Positions 14,935-23,915 are shown, numbered from the stretch's first letter. The stretch: 35,076 nucleotides of DNA from Bacillota bacterium (GCA_017626845.1 JAGAHX010000074.1:1-35076); one strand, 5' to 3'. Notes: generated by a model not told the origin, from the sequence alone. Numbers and translations are program-made.

Positions 14935-15156
14935 GGCTCGGCTGCACCGGCTGAATGCATGTGAGGGAATCGTCGGTGTTTCCGGTTTCTGAGCGGAATA
15001 AGTTGCCGGGCGTGCTCCGCGCGGCGGGCCATGTCCGAGCACAGTTTCGCATAGACGAAACTGCGCGAGTTTGGCCCGCGGACCCGGAACTTCCCGCGAA
15101 AGAAACCGATGAAACACCAGATTCCCGAACCCGCACGAAGCAGGTGCAACCGAGCC
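14935..15156. repeat. 222-bp imperfect inverted repeat (giant hairpin element)
   Basis: The left arm from 14935 and the reverse complement of the right arm to 15156 align along their length with scattered mismatches and small gaps. Shared blocks include GGCTCGG-TGCACC ends, GGGAATC, GGTGTTTC, CGGTTTCT and AAGTT-CCGGG. The core is a perfect 8-bp stem GCGGGCCA (15024-15031) with TGGCCCGC (15072-15079). An apical stem CAGTTTCG (15042-15049) pairs with CGAAACTG (15056-15063) around a 6-nt loop. The element fills the gap between the rplQ terminator and the ECF sigma promoter and has no credible gene. Short open frames across it differ in every frame and look like by-products of high G+C. Confidence 0.8.
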
Positions 15157-15184
15157 CCTCCCCGGGTCACCCGTACAACAAAAG

Positions 15185-15221
15185 ACCGCCCACAAGGCCT
15201 CTAATCGGCTCTGTGAGCGGT
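15185..15221. terminator. Terminator of the S10-spc-alpha array
   Basis: ACCGCTCACA (minus 15221-15212) pairs with TGTGGGCGGT (15194-15185) with one G-T pair, followed by CTTTTGTTG. On the plus strand the stem is followed by TTTTGTG, so it may act both ways. It lies 21 bases after the rplQ stop. Confidence 0.92.
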
Positions 15222-15242
15222 TTTTGTGTTTAAGTCAACTGA

Positions 15243-15584
15243 TTATACCAGTTCGAGGAAAACAGCCTCTGCAACGTCTCCCTGACGGGGGCCGAGCTTC
15301 AGGATGCGGGTGTAGCCGCCGTTGCGTCCATCGTACTTGGGTCCGATTTCTTCGAACAGCTTCGTAACTACGTCTTCATCCTTGATGTAAGCGAGAGCCT
15401 GTCTTCTTGCGTGAAGATCGCCGCGCTTTGCCAGCGTGATCATCTTCTCCGCCTCTCTTCTAGCTTCCTTGGCTCTGCAGTCAGTGGTCTGAATGCGGCC
15501 ATACTTGAAGAGGTCGGTAACCAGATTTCTCAGCATGGATCTTCTGTGCGCTGAGTTGACGCCCAGCTTTCTGTATCCGGTCAT
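15243..15584 (-). CDS. rplQ: Ribosomal protein L17
   Basis: A 113-residue large-subunit protein that sits near the peptide exit tunnel. The start [20 protein letters not shown] and the end [12 protein letters not shown] are diagnostic, with the conserved basic stretch [20 protein letters not shown] between them. It follows rpoA by 13 bases and is the last gene of the array. Most Firmicutes continue with ecfA1-ecfA2-ecfT-truA-rplM-rpsI; here a terminator and a palindromic element follow instead. Confidence 0.98.
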   Translation of the reverse strand: MTGYRKLGVNSAHRRSMLRNLVTDLFKYGRIQTTDCRAKEARREAEKMITLAKRGDLHARRQALAYIKDEDVVTKLFEEIGPKYDGRNGGYTRILKLGPRQGDVAEAVFLELV

Positions 15585-15597
15585 TTTTCGTGTCCTC

Positions 15598-16545
15598 CTA
15601 TTCGTCGCTGGGTCTGAGGCCCAGTCCTAATTCTTCCAGTTTGTGCTTCACTTCGTCGAGAGACTTCTTGCCGAGGTTGCGGACCTTCATCATGTCCGCT
15701 TCCGACTTCTGCGTAAGCTCTTCGACCGTGTTGATTCCTGCACGCTTTAAGCAGTTGAACGAACGGACGGACAGCTCCAGTTCTTCGATGCTCATTTCCA
15801 GAGCCTTTTCCTTCTTATCCTCTTCTCTTTCCTTGAGGATGGGGAACTTCTCGCCGGTCTCGGAGAGGCTGGTGAAGAGCTCCAGGTGCTCCTTCATGAT
15901 ATTCGCGCCGATGGCAACGCCTTCTTCCGGAACGATGCTGCCATCGGTCCAGATCTCGAGGATCAGGCGCTCGTAGTCGGTCACCTGTCCGACGCGGGTG
16001 TTCTCCACCGTGTAGTTCACCTTACGCACGGGCGTATAGATGCTGTCGATGGGGATGACCGCGATAGGCGTATTCTCGTCCTTGTTCTGATCTGCAGGCA
16101 CGTAGCCTCTGCCTGTGGAGATGTTGAGCTCCATGGACAGTGTAGAACCATCTTCCAGAGTTGCGATATGCAGATCCGGATTGAAGATCTCCAGGCTTCC
16201 GTCGGAGATGATGTCCGCCGCAACGACTTCCTTGGGTCCGGTCGCGTTGATGATGGCGCGCACCTTGTCCTGGCCGTGAAGAGCCAGAGCAAGCTTCTTG
16301 AGGTTCAGAATGATCTCCGTAACGTCTTCCTTGACGCCGGGGATGGTGGAGAATTCGTGCAGAATTCCGTCAATTCTTACGGAAGTAACGGCTGCACCGG
16401 GCAGGGAGCTGAGAAGGATCCTTCTTAAGCTGTTGCCCAGCGTGTTGCCGTATCCGCGTTCGAGGGGTTCAACGATAAATTTGCCGTAGCTTGGGTCTGT
16501 ATCGGAATGCACACATTCGATGCTTGGCTTTTCGATTTCGATCAC
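15598..16545 (-). CDS. rpoA: RNA polymerase alpha subunit
   Basis: A 315-residue subunit that seeds RNA polymerase assembly as a dimer and contacts UP elements and activators. The N-terminal domain (about 1-230) shows [20 protein letters not shown] and [20 protein letters not shown], both near invariant. An acidic linker ([15 protein letters not shown]) leads to the C-terminal domain with [20 protein letters not shown] and [20 protein letters not shown]. The length is normal for Firmicutes. The gene lies between rpsD and rplQ as in nearly all Clostridia. Confidence 0.99.
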   Translation of the reverse strand: MIEIEKPSIECVHSDTDPSYGKFIVEPLERGYGNTLGNSLRRILLSSLPGAAVTSVRIDGILHEFSTIPGVKEDVTEIILNLKKLALALHGQDKVRAIINATGPKEVVAADIISDGSLEIFNPDLHIATLEDGSTLSMELNISTGRGYVPADQNKDENTPIAVIPIDSIYTPVRKVNYTVENTRVGQVTDYERLILEIWTDGSIVPEEGVAIGANIMKEHLELFTSLSETGEKFPILKEREEDKKEKALEMSIEELELSVRSFNCLKRAGINTVEELTQKSEADMMKVRNLGKKSLDEVKHKLEELGLGLRPSDE

Positions 16546-16593
16546 TTTTTAGTCCCTCCTTCTGTTCAAGTGTTCCAAGAATCAGTTTACCGA

Positions 16594-17214
16594 TTACTTG
16601 GAGTAAAGTTCGACGATCAGGTGTTCTGCAACCGGCGTGTCGATCTGATCTCTGGTGGGCATCGCGAGAACTTTGCCTTCCAGCTTCTGCGTGTCGATCG
16701 TGACCCAGGCAGGAGTGCTGATGGTCATTTCCTTAATTTCCTTGAACTTCGGGGAAGATGTGCTCTTTTCCTTAACGGCGACAACGTCTCCGGCCTTCAG
16801 AGCCATGGAGGGGATGTCTGCCTTCTTGCCGTTTACGGTGAAGTGGCCGTGGGTGACCAGCTGACGGGCTTCCTTTCTGGAGGAAGCGAGACCCATTCTG
16901 AAAACGACGTTGTCCAGTCTGGTTTCCAGCATGATCAGCAGGTTATCACCGGTGATGCCCTTCTTGGCAGCAGCCTTTTCGAAGAGGTTTCTGAACTGCG
17001 TCTCCTGCAGTCCGTAGAATCTCTTGCACTTCTGCTTTTCTCTGAGCTGATTACCGTATTCGGAGCTCTTTTTTCTGCCCTGGCCGTGCTGGCCGGGAGC
17101 ATAGGATCTCTTCTCCAGAGCGCACTTGCCGCTGTAGCATCTTTCGCCCTTTAAGAACAGTTTCTGTCCTTCTCTTCTGCAAAGTCTGCAGGAAGGTCCA
17201 GTATATCTTGCCAT
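16594..17214 (-). CDS. rpsD: Ribosomal protein S4, zinc-binding form
   Basis: A 206-residue primary 16S rRNA binder. The N-terminus carries four cysteines (C9, C12, C26, C31; SCRLCRREG and RCYSGKC), the zinc-holding form of S4. The S4 RNA-binding domain is seen in [20 protein letters not shown] and [17 protein letters not shown]. In Bacillus, S4 represses its own gene; here rpsD is embedded between rpsK and rpoA, so any such control would act on the array. It starts 18 bases after the rpsK stop. Confidence 0.99.
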   Translation of the reverse strand: MARYTGPSCRLCRREGQKLFLKGERCYSGKCALEKRSYAPGQHGQGRKKSSEYGNQLREKQKCKRFYGLQETQFRNLFEKAAAKKGITGDNLLIMLETRLDNVVFRMGLASSRKEARQLVTHGHFTVNGKKADIPSMALKAGDVVAVKEKSTSSPKFKEIKEMTISTPAWVTIDTQKLEGKVLAMPTRDQIDTPVAEHLIVELYSK

Positions 17215-17232
17215 ATTGTCGTTCCTCCCTTA

Positions 17233-17628
17233 CTAAACTCTTCTTCTCTTCGGCGGTCTGCAGCCGTTGTGAGGAATGGGTGTGATGTCCTTAATCATGG
17301 TGATGTTAAGGCCTGCAGTCTGCAGGGCTCTGATGGCAGCTTCTCTGCCGGAGCCGGGACCCTTTACGTATACTTCTACGGTCTTGAGACCGTGTTCCAT
17401 TGCGCCCTTGGCAGCTTCTTCTGCAGCCATCTGTGCGGCGAACGGAGTGGACTTTCTGGAACCCTTGAAACCGAGGGAACCGGCGCTGGACCAGCTGAGG
17501 GCGTTGCCGTTCAGGTCTGTCAGCGTTACGAGGGTGTTATTGAAGGAAGCCTGGATATGAGCCTGACCGCTTTCAATGTTCTTACGCTCTCTTCTCTTTT
17601 TGCGTACAGTCTTCTTTACTGTTGCCAT
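17233..17628 (-). CDS. rpsK: Ribosomal protein S11
   Basis: A 131-residue small-subunit platform protein near the E site. The N-terminal basic tail ([15 protein letters not shown]) leads into [20 protein letters not shown] and the diagnostic [20 protein letters not shown]. The end is [18 protein letters not shown]. It lies 20 bases after rpsM within the alpha part of the array. Confidence 0.99.
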   Translation of the reverse strand: MATVKKTVRKKRRERKNIESGQAHIQASFNNTLVTLTDLNGNALSWSSAGSLGFKGSRKSTPFAAQMAAEEAAKGAMEHGLKTVEVYVKGPGSGREAAIRALQTAGLNITMIKDITPIPHNGCRPPKRRRV

Positions 17629-17648
17629 TGTAGCTTACCTCCTTCTCC

Positions 17649-18017
17649 CTACTTCTTCTTGCGACCAACAGTCTTCTTCGGGCCCTTGCGGGTGCGGCTG
17701 TTGTTCTTGGTGTTCTGTCCGCGAACGGGCAGGTTTCTTCTGTGTCTGATTCCTCTGTAGCAGCCGATCTCCATCAGGCGCTTGATGTTCATGGAAACTT
17801 CTCTTCTGAGATCGCCTTCCACGACGTATTCGGAATCGATGATCTTACGGATAGAACCTACTTCTTCTTCGGTAAGGTCCTTCACTCTGGTGTCGGGGTT
17901 GATGCCCGCCTTGTCCAGGATGAGTCTGGAAGTGGGAAGACCAATACCATAGATGTAGGTAAGGCCGATCTCCACTCTCTTTTCTCTGGGCAGATCGACA
18001 CCGGCTATACGAGCCAT
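17649..18017 (-). CDS. rpsM: Ribosomal protein S13
   Basis: A 122-residue protein at the head of the 30S subunit that contacts P-site tRNA and bridges to L5. It begins [20 protein letters not shown] and contains [21 protein letters not shown] basic C-terminal tail holds the conserved region around [20 protein letters not shown] and [15 protein letters not shown]. It is separated from rpmJ by 97 bases, the largest gap within the array, which contains two hairpins. Confidence 0.99.
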   Translation of the reverse strand: MARIAGVDLPREKRVEIGLTYIYGIGLPTSRLILDKAGINPDTRVKDLTEEEVGSIRKIIDSEYVVEGDLRREVSMNIKRLMEIGCYRGIRHRRNLPVRGQNTKNNSRTRKGPKKTVGRKKK

Positions 18018-18061
18018 AAATGTTACCTCCTATTGTACTGCAACTATTGTTTATAATTTAC

Positions 18062-18114
18062 GTTCCGTATAAGGCGGTTCGCCGCCCGCCGGAACACAGT
18101 AACCGTTTCGGTTA
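18062..18114 (-). promoter_or_regulatory. Structured rpmJ-rpsM intercistronic region
   Basis: On the minus strand, TAACCG-AAA-CGGTTA (18114-18100) starts directly after the rpmJ stop. A second hairpin pairs GTTCCG (18095-18090) with CGGAAC (18067-18062), with an inner GGCGG-CGAA-CCGCC stem (18086-18073). Neither is followed by a T-run. The position ahead of rpsM matches the alpha-operon site where S4 represses translation in Escherichia coli, but its shape is not obviously the same pseudoknot. Confidence 0.55.
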
Positions 18115-18228
18115 TTAACCCTGGACCTGCTTATGCTTGGGGTTCTCGCAGATGACCATGACTTTGCCATTGCGCTTGATCACCTTGCACTTTTCGCAGA
18201 TGGGCTTGACTGATGCTCTAACTTTCAT
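18115..18228 (-). CDS. rpmJ: Ribosomal protein L36, zinc form
   Basis: A 37-residue protein, the smallest in the ribosome. [20 protein letters not shown] carries C11 and C14; C27 and H32 complete the zinc site. The longer open frame upstream is not coding: the ribosome site AGGAGG lies just before the start at 18228. It lies 25 bases after infA, the standard spc-alpha junction. Confidence 0.98.
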   Translation of the reverse strand: MKVRASVKPICEKCKVIKRNGKVMVICENPKHKQVQG

Positions 18229-18253
18229 TGTTTGATTCCTCCTGTTGGTAGGA

Positions 18254-18472
18254 TTATTTATCTCTCCAGGTGATCCGTCCCTTGGACAGGTCGTAGGGGC
18301 TGAGCTCCATGCGGACCCGGTCACCGGGGAGGATACGGATAAAGTTCATCCTCATCTTGCCGGAAATATGCGCCATTACGATGAAATCGTTCTCAAGCTT
18401 TACCTTGAACATCGCGTTGGGCAGAGCTTCCAGCACTGTGCCGAATACTTCGATGCTGTCTTTTTTCGCCAT
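18254..18472 (-). CDS. infA: Translation initiation factor IF-1
   Basis: A 72-residue OB-fold protein that occupies the ribosomal A site during initiation. [20 protein letters not shown] and the core [19 protein letters not shown] are diagnostic; it ends [10 protein letters not shown]. The start at 18472 is preceded by AAAGGAGGAG; the longer frame runs into the map stop region. It lies between map and rpmJ in the usual order. Confidence 0.98.
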   Translation of the reverse strand: MAKKDSIEVFGTVLEALPNAMFKVKLENDFIVMAHISGKMRMNFIRILPGDRVRMELSPYDLSKGRITWRDK

Positions 18473-18494
18473 AGCGGGCTCCTCCTTTGCGTGT

Positions 18495-19244
18495 CTAAAG
18501 CTTTGTGAGCAATCTCGGTTCATCCTCGGTGATGACGATCGTGTTTTCGTAGTGAGCCGCCCAGGAGCGGTCCAGTGTGACCGCGGTCCAGCCGTTGCTC
18601 AGAACTTCCACATCGTACTCACCGGCTGCGATCATCGGTTCCACAGCGATCACCATGCCGGGGACCAGCTGCGGGCCGTGATTTGCCTTGCCGTAGTTGG
18701 GGATCTGCGGATCTTCGTGCAGTTCCCGTCCTACGCCGTGTCCTACGTAATCGCGGATGACGGAGAAGCCGTTGGCCTCCACATACGTCTGGATCGCGTG
18801 GGATACGTCGCCGAGGCGATGTCCCTTTTTGCAGAACTTCAGACCTTCGAAGAAGCTGCCTTCGGCAACGTCCATCAGCTTTTGGGCCTCCTCGCTGACC
18901 TTTCCTACAGGGTAGGTCCGGGCAGCGTCGGAGTAAAAGCCTTTGTAGATGGTTCCCAGGTCTACGCTTACGATGTCTCCTTCGTTGAGGACGCGTCTCT
19001 TGGTCGGAATGCCGTGGACGACTTCCTCGTTGACGGAGATGCAGGCAGTGCCGGGGAATCCGCCGTACCCTTTAAAGGCAGGCTTCATGCCGTGGCGCAG
19101 GATGTAGTCCTCGCACCAATGGTCCAGCTCCAGCGTCGTCATGCCGGGCATTAAGATGTTTGGGATCTCTTCCAGCATGGCGGCCGTTACCGAAGCGGCC
19201 TTGGCCATCAGCTCTATCTCTTCGTGGGATTTCAGTACGATCAT
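18495..19244 (-). CDS. map: Methionine aminopeptidase, type I
   Basis: A 249-residue metalloprotease that removes the initiator methionine from nascent proteins. The dimetal ligands are visible: D95 (SVDLG), D106 (YSDAART), H169 (YVGHGVG), E202 (IAVEPM) and E233 (HYENTIV). Catalytic histidines are H77 (EEVVHGIP) and H176 (ELHEDP). There is no N-terminal zinc/SH3 extension, so it is the short type Ia form. It starts 3 bases after the adk stop, so the two are tightly coupled. Confidence 0.98.
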   Translation of the reverse strand: MIVLKSHEEIELMAKAASVTAAMLEEIPNILMPGMTTLELDHWCEDYILRHGMKPAFKGYGGFPGTACISVNEEVVHGIPTKRRVLNEGDIVSVDLGTIYKGFYSDAARTYPVGKVSEEAQKLMDVAEGSFFEGLKFCKKGHRLGDVSHAIQTYVEANGFSVIRDYVGHGVGRELHEDPQIPNYGKANHGPQLVPGMVIAVEPMIAAGEYDVEVLSNGWTAVTLDRSWAAHYENTIVITEDEPRLLTKL

Positions 19245-19247
19245 GAC

Positions 19248-19895
19248 TTACTCTCCGAGGATGGCGCAGATGTCTTCGAATACTTCATCCATCTTCTTGC
19301 TGCCGTCGATGACGGCCAGCCGTCCGCTCTTCTTGTAGTATTCGATCAGAGGACTGGTCTGTTCCTGGTAGACCTTGAAGCGGTTGAGGACGGTCTCTTC
19401 TTTGTCGTCCGCTCTCTGGTACACTTCGCCGCCGCACACGTCGCACACGCCTTCCACCTTGGGGGGCATGGTCGTTACGTGATAGGGACGACCGCACTGT
19501 CTGCAGACTCTTCTGCCGATCATTCTCGGCAGCAGGATGTCTTCCGCCACTTCGATGTCTACGGTCTTATCCAGCTGAGCACCGGTTTCTTGCAGGAATC
19601 TGTCGAAGTGCTCCGCCTGGAAGACGGTTCTGGGGAAGCCGTCCAGCAGGTAACCGTTTGCGCAGTCTTCCTTGCTGACCCGGTCTTCCACCAGGTCGCA
19701 CACCAGCTCGTCCGGGACGAGAAGGCCCTGGTCCATATACTCCTTGGCCTTCTTGCCCAGCGGAGTCCCTTCCTTGACGTTGGCACGGAAGATGTCTCCG
19801 GTAGAGATGTGCAGAATATTGTACTTTTCAGCGATCCTTGTCGCCTGGGTGCCTTTGCCGGCGCCCGGGGGTCCCAGCAGTACTACGCGCTTCAT
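19248..19895 (-). CDS. adk: Adenylate kinase, zinc LID form
   Basis: A 215-residue enzyme catalysing ATP + AMP to 2 ADP. The P-loop is GPPGAGKGT (8-16), the NMP-binding region ISTGDIFRANV, and DGFPRT (85-90) is the conserved arginine motif. The LID domain has four cysteines, C131, C134, C151 and C154, which hold structural zinc as in Gram-positive enzymes. It follows secY by 10 bases in the conserved secY-adk-map order. Confidence 0.99.
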   Translation of the reverse strand: MKRVVLLGPPGAGKGTQATRIAEKYNILHISTGDIFRANVKEGTPLGKKAKEYMDQGLLVPDELVCDLVEDRVSKEDCANGYLLDGFPRTVFQAEHFDRFLQETGAQLDKTVDIEVAEDILLPRMIGRRVCRQCGRPYHVTTMPPKVEGVCDVCGGEVYQRADDKEETVLNRFKVYQEQTSPLIEYYKKSGRLAVIDGSKKMDEVFEDICAILGE

Positions 19896-19905
19896 AACGA
19901 GCCTC

Positions 19906-21192
19906 CTACTTTAAGAAACCGCTGTAATTTCTCATGACCATCTGTGTTTCGAGTGCCTTCATGGTATCGAGGGCAACACCCACAGCGATGATGAGGGACG
20001 TTCCGCCGAAGCTCGAAGAGAAGCTGGTGAAATGTCCGATGATGATAGGAATGGCAGCGATGATGGCCAGGAAGATCGCGCTGGCGAAGTTCAGTCTGGA
20101 CAGCACCTTGCCGATGTAATCCGAGGTCGGTTTGCCCGGACGGATGCCGGGGATAAAGCCGCCGTTTGCCTTCATGTTATCTGCGATCTCCAGCGGGTTG
20201 ACCGTGATGGAGCCGTAGAAATACGTGAAGAAGATGATGAGCAGGATATCCAGGACCAGATAGATCCAGATGCCCGGCGTGCCGGTCGTGCTCAGGTATT
20301 TCGCTACGAAGCGGGAGAACCCGTTGTCGTTGCCTGTCATGTAGGCGATCGTAGCGGGGATCTGCAGCAGGGAGATGGCGAAGATCACGGGGATAACGCC
20401 AGCCTGGTTGACCTTGAGAGGAATGTGGGTGGACTGACCACCGTACATCTTGCGGCCAACGACTCTCTTTGCATACTGGACAGGGATCTTACGGTTGCCT
20501 TCCTGCACCATGACGATGCCCATGATGACCGCCAGAGCGAAGATCAGAAAAATGATGACGCTCACGATAGAGACGGTCCCGGCAGACAGACCCTTGATGG
20601 TCCGGCTGATGCTGGTCGGGATGCGGGAAACGATACCTGCGAAAATGATGAGCGAGATACCGTTGCCGATGCCGTTTTCGTTGATCCGTTCACCCAGCCA
20701 CATCAGGAACGCGGTTCCTGCGACCAGAGTGAGCACGATGACGATCTTCGCAAAGATGCTGTTGTCGGACAGCACGTTGCGGAACAGACCGAACGTGTAG
20801 CCGATCGCCTGGACGAGCGCCAGGACGACCGTCAGATATCTGGTCCACTGAGCGATCTTTCTCTGCCCTTCCTGTCCCTGCTTGGCCAGCTCTTCCAGCT
20901 TGGGAATGGCTACGGTCAGCAGCTGCAGGATAATGGATGCCGTGATGTAAGGCGTGATGCTCAGCGCAAAGATCGTAAAGTTGCTGAACGATCCGCCGGA
21001 GAACAAGTCAAACAGTCCGAACAGACCCGATTCGTTGGCGTCGAACATGGCAGCCAGCTGGCTGCGGTCGATGCAGGGAACAGGGATGTTGGAGCCAAGC
21101 CGGAAGACCACCATCATGATGAGGGTGTAGAGGATCTTCTTCCTCATTTCGGGGATCTTCCAGGCCTGAACCAGTGTCTGGATCATGCCCAT
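19906..21192 (-). CDS. secY: Protein translocase subunit SecY
   Basis: A 428-residue channel subunit of the Sec translocon with ten transmembrane helices. Diagnostic parts are the N-terminal LIMMVVFRLGSNIPVPCID, the plug-region helix ITPYITASIILQLL and the cytoplasmic loop QYAKRVVGRKMYGGQSTHIP. A late loop reads GGFIPGIRPGKPTSDYIGKV. Its ATG shares one base with the rplO stop (TAATG), so it is translationally coupled to L15. A second in-frame ATG two codons later is an alternative start. Confidence 0.99.
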   Translation of the reverse strand: MGMIQTLVQAWKIPEMRKKILYTLIMMVVFRLGSNIPVPCIDRSQLAAMFDANESGLFGLFDLFSGGSFSNFTIFALSITPYITASIILQLLTVAIPKLEELAKQGQEGQRKIAQWTRYLTVVLALVQAIGYTFGLFRNVLSDNSIFAKIVIVLTLVAGTAFLMWLGERINENGIGNGISLIIFAGIVSRIPTSISRTIKGLSAGTVSIVSVIIFLIFALAVIMGIVMVQEGNRKIPVQYAKRVVGRKMYGGQSTHIPLKVNQAGVIPVIFAISLLQIPATIAYMTGNDNGFSRFVAKYLSTTGTPGIWIYLVLDILLIIFFTYFYGSITVNPLEIADNMKANGGFIPGIRPGKPTSDYIGKVLSRLNFASAIFLAIIAAIPIIIGHFTSFSSSFGGTSLIIAVGVALDTMKALETQMVMRNYSGFLK

Positions 21193-21632
21193 TAGATTAC
21201 CTCTGCCTTTCCTCCTGCGGCAACGATTTTTTCGATAGCGCTGTCGCTGAATTTTTCTGCCTGAACTGTAAGGTTCTTCTTGAGCTCGCCGCCGCCCAGG
21301 ATCTTAACGCCTGCGGTGACCTTCTTGGCCAGGCCGGCATCGATGATCATCTGGGAAGTAACGGTTGCGCCGTCTTCGAAGCAGTTCAGCTTTTCCACGT
21401 TAACGCCTACGTATTCCTTTTTCCAATGGTTGGTGAAGCCTCTCTTGGGGAGTCTTCTGTACAGGGGCATCTGGCCGCCTTCGAAACCGAGACGGGTGCC
21501 GCCGCCGCTTCTGGAGTTCTGACCGTTCATACCGCGGCCGGAAGTGGTGCCCAGACCGGAACCTGTACCTCTGCCCACTCTCTTACGAGCTCTGGTGGAG
21601 CCTTCGGGCTTTTTTAATTCATGAAGTTTCAT
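21192..21632 (-). CDS. rplO: Ribosomal protein L15
   Basis: A 146-residue late-assembling 50S protein. The N-terminal half is an extended glycine- and arginine-rich segment ([20 protein letters not shown] then [20 protein letters not shown]) that threads into 23S rRNA. The C-terminal half is globular. The gene follows rpmD by 18 bases and its stop overlaps the secY start. Confidence 0.99.
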   Translation of the reverse strand: MKLHELKKPEGSTRARKRVGRGTGSGLGTTSGRGMNGQNSRSGGGTRLGFEGGQMPLYRRLPKRGFTNHWKKEYVGVNVEKLNCFEDGATVTSQMIIDAGLAKKVTAGVKILGGGELKKNLTVQAEKFSDSAIEKIVAAGGKAEVI

Positions 21633-21650
21633 TTTATGCGCACCTCCCTA

Positions 21651-21830
21651 TTACAGCTCTTCCACTTTTAACAGGTGGGATACCTTGTTGACAGCGCCGC
21701 GGGTCTGCGGGGTGTCGGGAAGTTCTACGCTCTTGTTCAGCTTGGTGAGACCAAGAGCCTTTACTACCTTCTTCTGATAGGGAGATTCACCGATGGTGCT
21801 CTTTACTAACGTAATTTTGAGATTACCCAT
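21651..21830 (-). CDS. rpmD: Ribosomal protein L30
   Basis: A 59-residue 50S protein translated from the gap between rpsE and rplO. It reads MGNLKITLVKSTIGESPYQK, then KVVKALGLTKLNKSV, and ends VNKVSHLLKVEEL, the standard bacterial L30 pattern. GGAGGGG lies upstream of the start at 21830. It is short enough to be missed by length cut-offs, but position and sequence leave no doubt. Confidence 0.97.
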   Translation of the reverse strand: MGNLKITLVKSTIGESPYQKKVVKALGLTKLNKSVELPDTPQTRGAVNKVSHLLKVEEL

Positions 21831-21842
21831 TGCTGTCCCCTC

Positions 21843-22346
21843 CTATCCTAAGATCTCTTCCTTGCTCAGGCCTCTCAGCTTGGCAACTTCTTCTATGGTC
21901 TTCAGGTTCTTCAGACCTTCCATGGTGGCATATGCAACGTTGCCGGGGTTGGAAGAGCCGATGGACTTGGCTCTTACGTCCTTAACGCCTGCATATTCCA
22001 GAACGGTACGGGCGCTGCCGCCGGCGATCACGCCGGTACCGGGAGCGGCGGGCATGAGCAGAACTCTGCCTGCGCCGAACACGCCGAGGCTTCTGTGAGG
22101 AATGGTGGTTCCTACCATGGGAACATGGATGAGAGCCTTCTTTGCGTCTTCCGTAGCCTTTCTGACCGCTTCGGGGATCTCCTGGGACTTGCCCAGGCCC
22201 AGACCGACGTGACCGTTGCCGTCGCCGACTACGACCGTAACGCTGAATCTGGAGTTCTTACCGCCCTTAACGACCTTGGTAACTCTTCTGATATTAACGA
22301 TGGAAGAATCCTTCAGGTCGAGCTTGGATGCATCAATTCTTTGCAT
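21843..22346 (-). CDS. rpsE: Ribosomal protein S5
   Basis: A 167-residue small-subunit protein important for decoding accuracy and mRNA unwinding. The double-stranded RNA-binding domain begins at [20 protein letters not shown]; the C-terminal domain has [20 protein letters not shown] and [20 protein letters not shown]. The start at 22346 follows AGGAGG by eight bases; the longer frame reads back into rplR. It lies between rplR and rpmD. Confidence 0.99.
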   Translation of the reverse strand: MQRIDASKLDLKDSSIVNIRRVTKVVKGGKNSRFSVTVVVGDGNGHVGLGLGKSQEIPEAVRKATEDAKKALIHVPMVGTTIPHRSLGVFGAGRVLLMPAAPGTGVIAGGSARTVLEYAGVKDVRAKSIGSSNPGNVAYATMEGLKNLKTIEEVAKLRGLSKEEILG

Positions 22347-22359
22347 TCTTCTATCCTCC

Positions 22360-22722
22360 TTAGAAATCCAGGCCGGCTGCTCTAGCACCGTCAGCCAGTT
22401 CCTTTACTCTGCCGTGATACAGGTAGCCGCCTCTGTCGAAGACTACTTCTTCGATACCGGCGTCCTTTGCCACCTTTCCGATCTTTTCGCCGACCAGCTT
22501 TGCAGCTTCCTTGTTTCCGCCGTAAGCTGCTTCTGCCTTGATGTCCTTATCCAGGGAGGATGCGGAGACTAAGGTCTTGCCGTTGACGTCGTCGATGACC
22601 TGAGCGTAGATGTTCTTGGAGCTTCTGAATACACAGAGTCTGGGTCTTTCGGGAGTTCCGAATACGTGTTCTCTGACTCTTTCGTGTCTTGCGACGCGAT
22701 TGTCATTTCTGCTTTTTTTCAT
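22360..22722 (-). CDS. rplR: Ribosomal protein L18
   Basis: A 120-residue 5S rRNA-binding protein. The pattern [40 protein letters not shown] and [20 protein letters not shown] is diagnostic. The C-terminus ARAAGLDF is standard. It follows rplF by 18 bases. Confidence 0.99.
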   Translation of the reverse strand: MKKSRNDNRVARHERVREHVFGTPERPRLCVFRSSKNIYAQVIDDVNGKTLVSASSLDKDIKAEAAYGGNKEAAKLVGEKIGKVAKDAGIEEVVFDRGGYLYHGRVKELADGARAAGLDF

Positions 22723-22740
22723 AATCGTTTACTCCTTCCT

Positions 22741-23280
22741 CTACTTACCGGTCTTGCCTTCTTTTCTGCGGACGTATTCGCCTTCGTAGCGAATGCCCTT
22801 GCCCTTGTAGGGTTCCGGCTTTCTCCACTTGCGGATGTTGGCAGCGTAGTTGCCTACGAGAGCCTTGTCTGCGCCCTTAACGACGATGTGCGTCGCATCA
22901 GGGACTTCCGTGGTGATGCCTTCGGGATCCGGCATAATGACGGGATGGGAGTAACCGAGCTGCATAACCAGTTCCTTGCCCTTCTTCTCGGCCTTGTATC
23001 CAACGCCTTGCATCTCGAGCTTCTTTTCGAAACCGGTGGTTACGCCGTGCACCATATTGTTGATCAGGGTCCGGGCGAGACCGTGCTGAGAGTTGCACTC
23101 TCTGGACTCGTCTGCCGGGGTCAGCTCGACGGCGCCGTCTTTTACTTCAACTTTGATCTTATTGCTGATCTGTTCGCACAGGGTGCCCTTGGGGCCCTTT
23201 ACGGTAACAAGGTTGCCGTCGGAGATCGTGATCTCGACGCCGCTGGGAACAGTCACAGGCAGTTTTCCTATTCTGGACAT
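22741..23280 (-). CDS. rplF: Ribosomal protein L6
   Basis: A 179-residue protein at the factor-binding base of the 50S stalk. It starts MSRIGKLPVTVPSGVEITIS and contains two repeats of the L6 fold. The C-terminal signature is RKWRKPEPYKGKGIRYEGEY followed by VRRKEGKTGK. It lies 18 bases after rpsH. Confidence 0.99.
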   Translation of the reverse strand: MSRIGKLPVTVPSGVEITISDGNLVTVKGPKGTLCEQISNKIKVEVKDGAVELTPADESRECNSQHGLARTLINNMVHGVTTGFEKKLEMQGVGYKAEKKGKELVMQLGYSHPVIMPDPEGITTEVPDATHIVVKGADKALVGNYAANIRKWRKPEPYKGKGIRYEGEYVRRKEGKTGK

Positions 23281-23298
23281 TTGTTTCTCCTTTCCTTA

Positions 23299-23697
23299 TT
23301 ACCAAACGTAGCAGATGACTTCGCCGCCAACGCCCAGCTTTCTGGCTTCCTTATCGGTGATGAGCCCGCTGGAGGTGGAGATGATCGCGATGCCGAGTCC
23401 GCCGAGCACCTTGGGTACTTCGTTCGCCTTGGCGTATACTTTCAGGCCGGGCTTGGAGATCTTCTTGATGCCGCTGATGACCTTGGTCTTCTCGGGGCCG
23501 TACTTCATGGTGACCCGGATGGTGTCCTGCGTCTCGCCTGCGACTACCTCATAACCCTTGATATATCCTTCCTTTACCAGGATCTCTGCGATGTTCTTCT
23601 TGATCTTGGAAGCGGGGATATCTACGGTTGCATGGCCTGCAGTGTTTGCATTTCTGATTCTTGTGAGCATATCTGCTACAGGATCTGTCATTGTCAT
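23299..23697 (-). CDS. rpsH: Ribosomal protein S8
   Basis: A 132-residue primary 16S rRNA binder. It starts [20 protein letters not shown] and ends with the conserved [20 protein letters not shown] and EVICYVW. In Escherichia coli S8 represses the spc operon by binding the rplX-rplE junction; I see no clear mimic there. It follows rpsN by 23 bases. Confidence 0.99.
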   Translation of the reverse strand: MTMTDPVADMLTRIRNANTAGHATVDIPASKIKKNIAEILVKEGYIKGYEVVAGETQDTIRVTMKYGPEKTKVISGIKKISKPGLKVYAKANEVPKVLGGLGIAIISTSSGLITDKEARKLGVGGEVICYVW

Positions 23698-23720
23698 GTT
23701 CGATGTTCCTCCTTCCTCGA

Positions 23721-23906
23721 TTACCAGCTGGCCTTCTTTACGCCGGGGATCTCCCCTTTGTAAGCCAGTTCTCTGAAGCAGATACGGCAGATGCCGTACT
23801 TTCTTAAATAAGCGTGGGGTCTTCCACAGATTTTGCAGCGGTTGTAAGCCTGGGTAGAATGCTTGGGCTTTCTCTGCTGCTTAACCTTAAGAGATGTTTT
23901 AGCCAT
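23721..23906 (-). CDS. rpsN: Ribosomal protein S14, zinc type (type Z)
   Basis: A 61-residue short form of S14. C24 and C27 (RCKICG) with C40 and C43 (GICRICF) form the zinc ribbon; the end is [11 protein letters not shown]. Many Firmicutes carry an extra zinc-free copy for zinc starvation, but none is seen here. It follows rplE by 9 bases. Confidence 0.99.
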   Translation of the reverse strand: MAKTSLKVKQQRKPKHSTQAYNRCKICGRPHAYLRKYGICRICFRELAYKGEIPGVKKASW

Positions 23907-23915
23907 TTTGCCCTC

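Noticed and set aside
14896..15195. Open reading frames of 75-99 residues on the minus strand across the gap after rplQ
   Set aside because: Several frames are open at once over the same G+C-rich inverted repeat, none has a ribosome site or family resemblance, and one runs through the rplQ terminator.
20032..21195. A 387-residue Asp/Arg/Gln-rich frame on the plus strand
   Set aside because: Antisense of secY, with the composition expected from the complement of hydrophobic codons.
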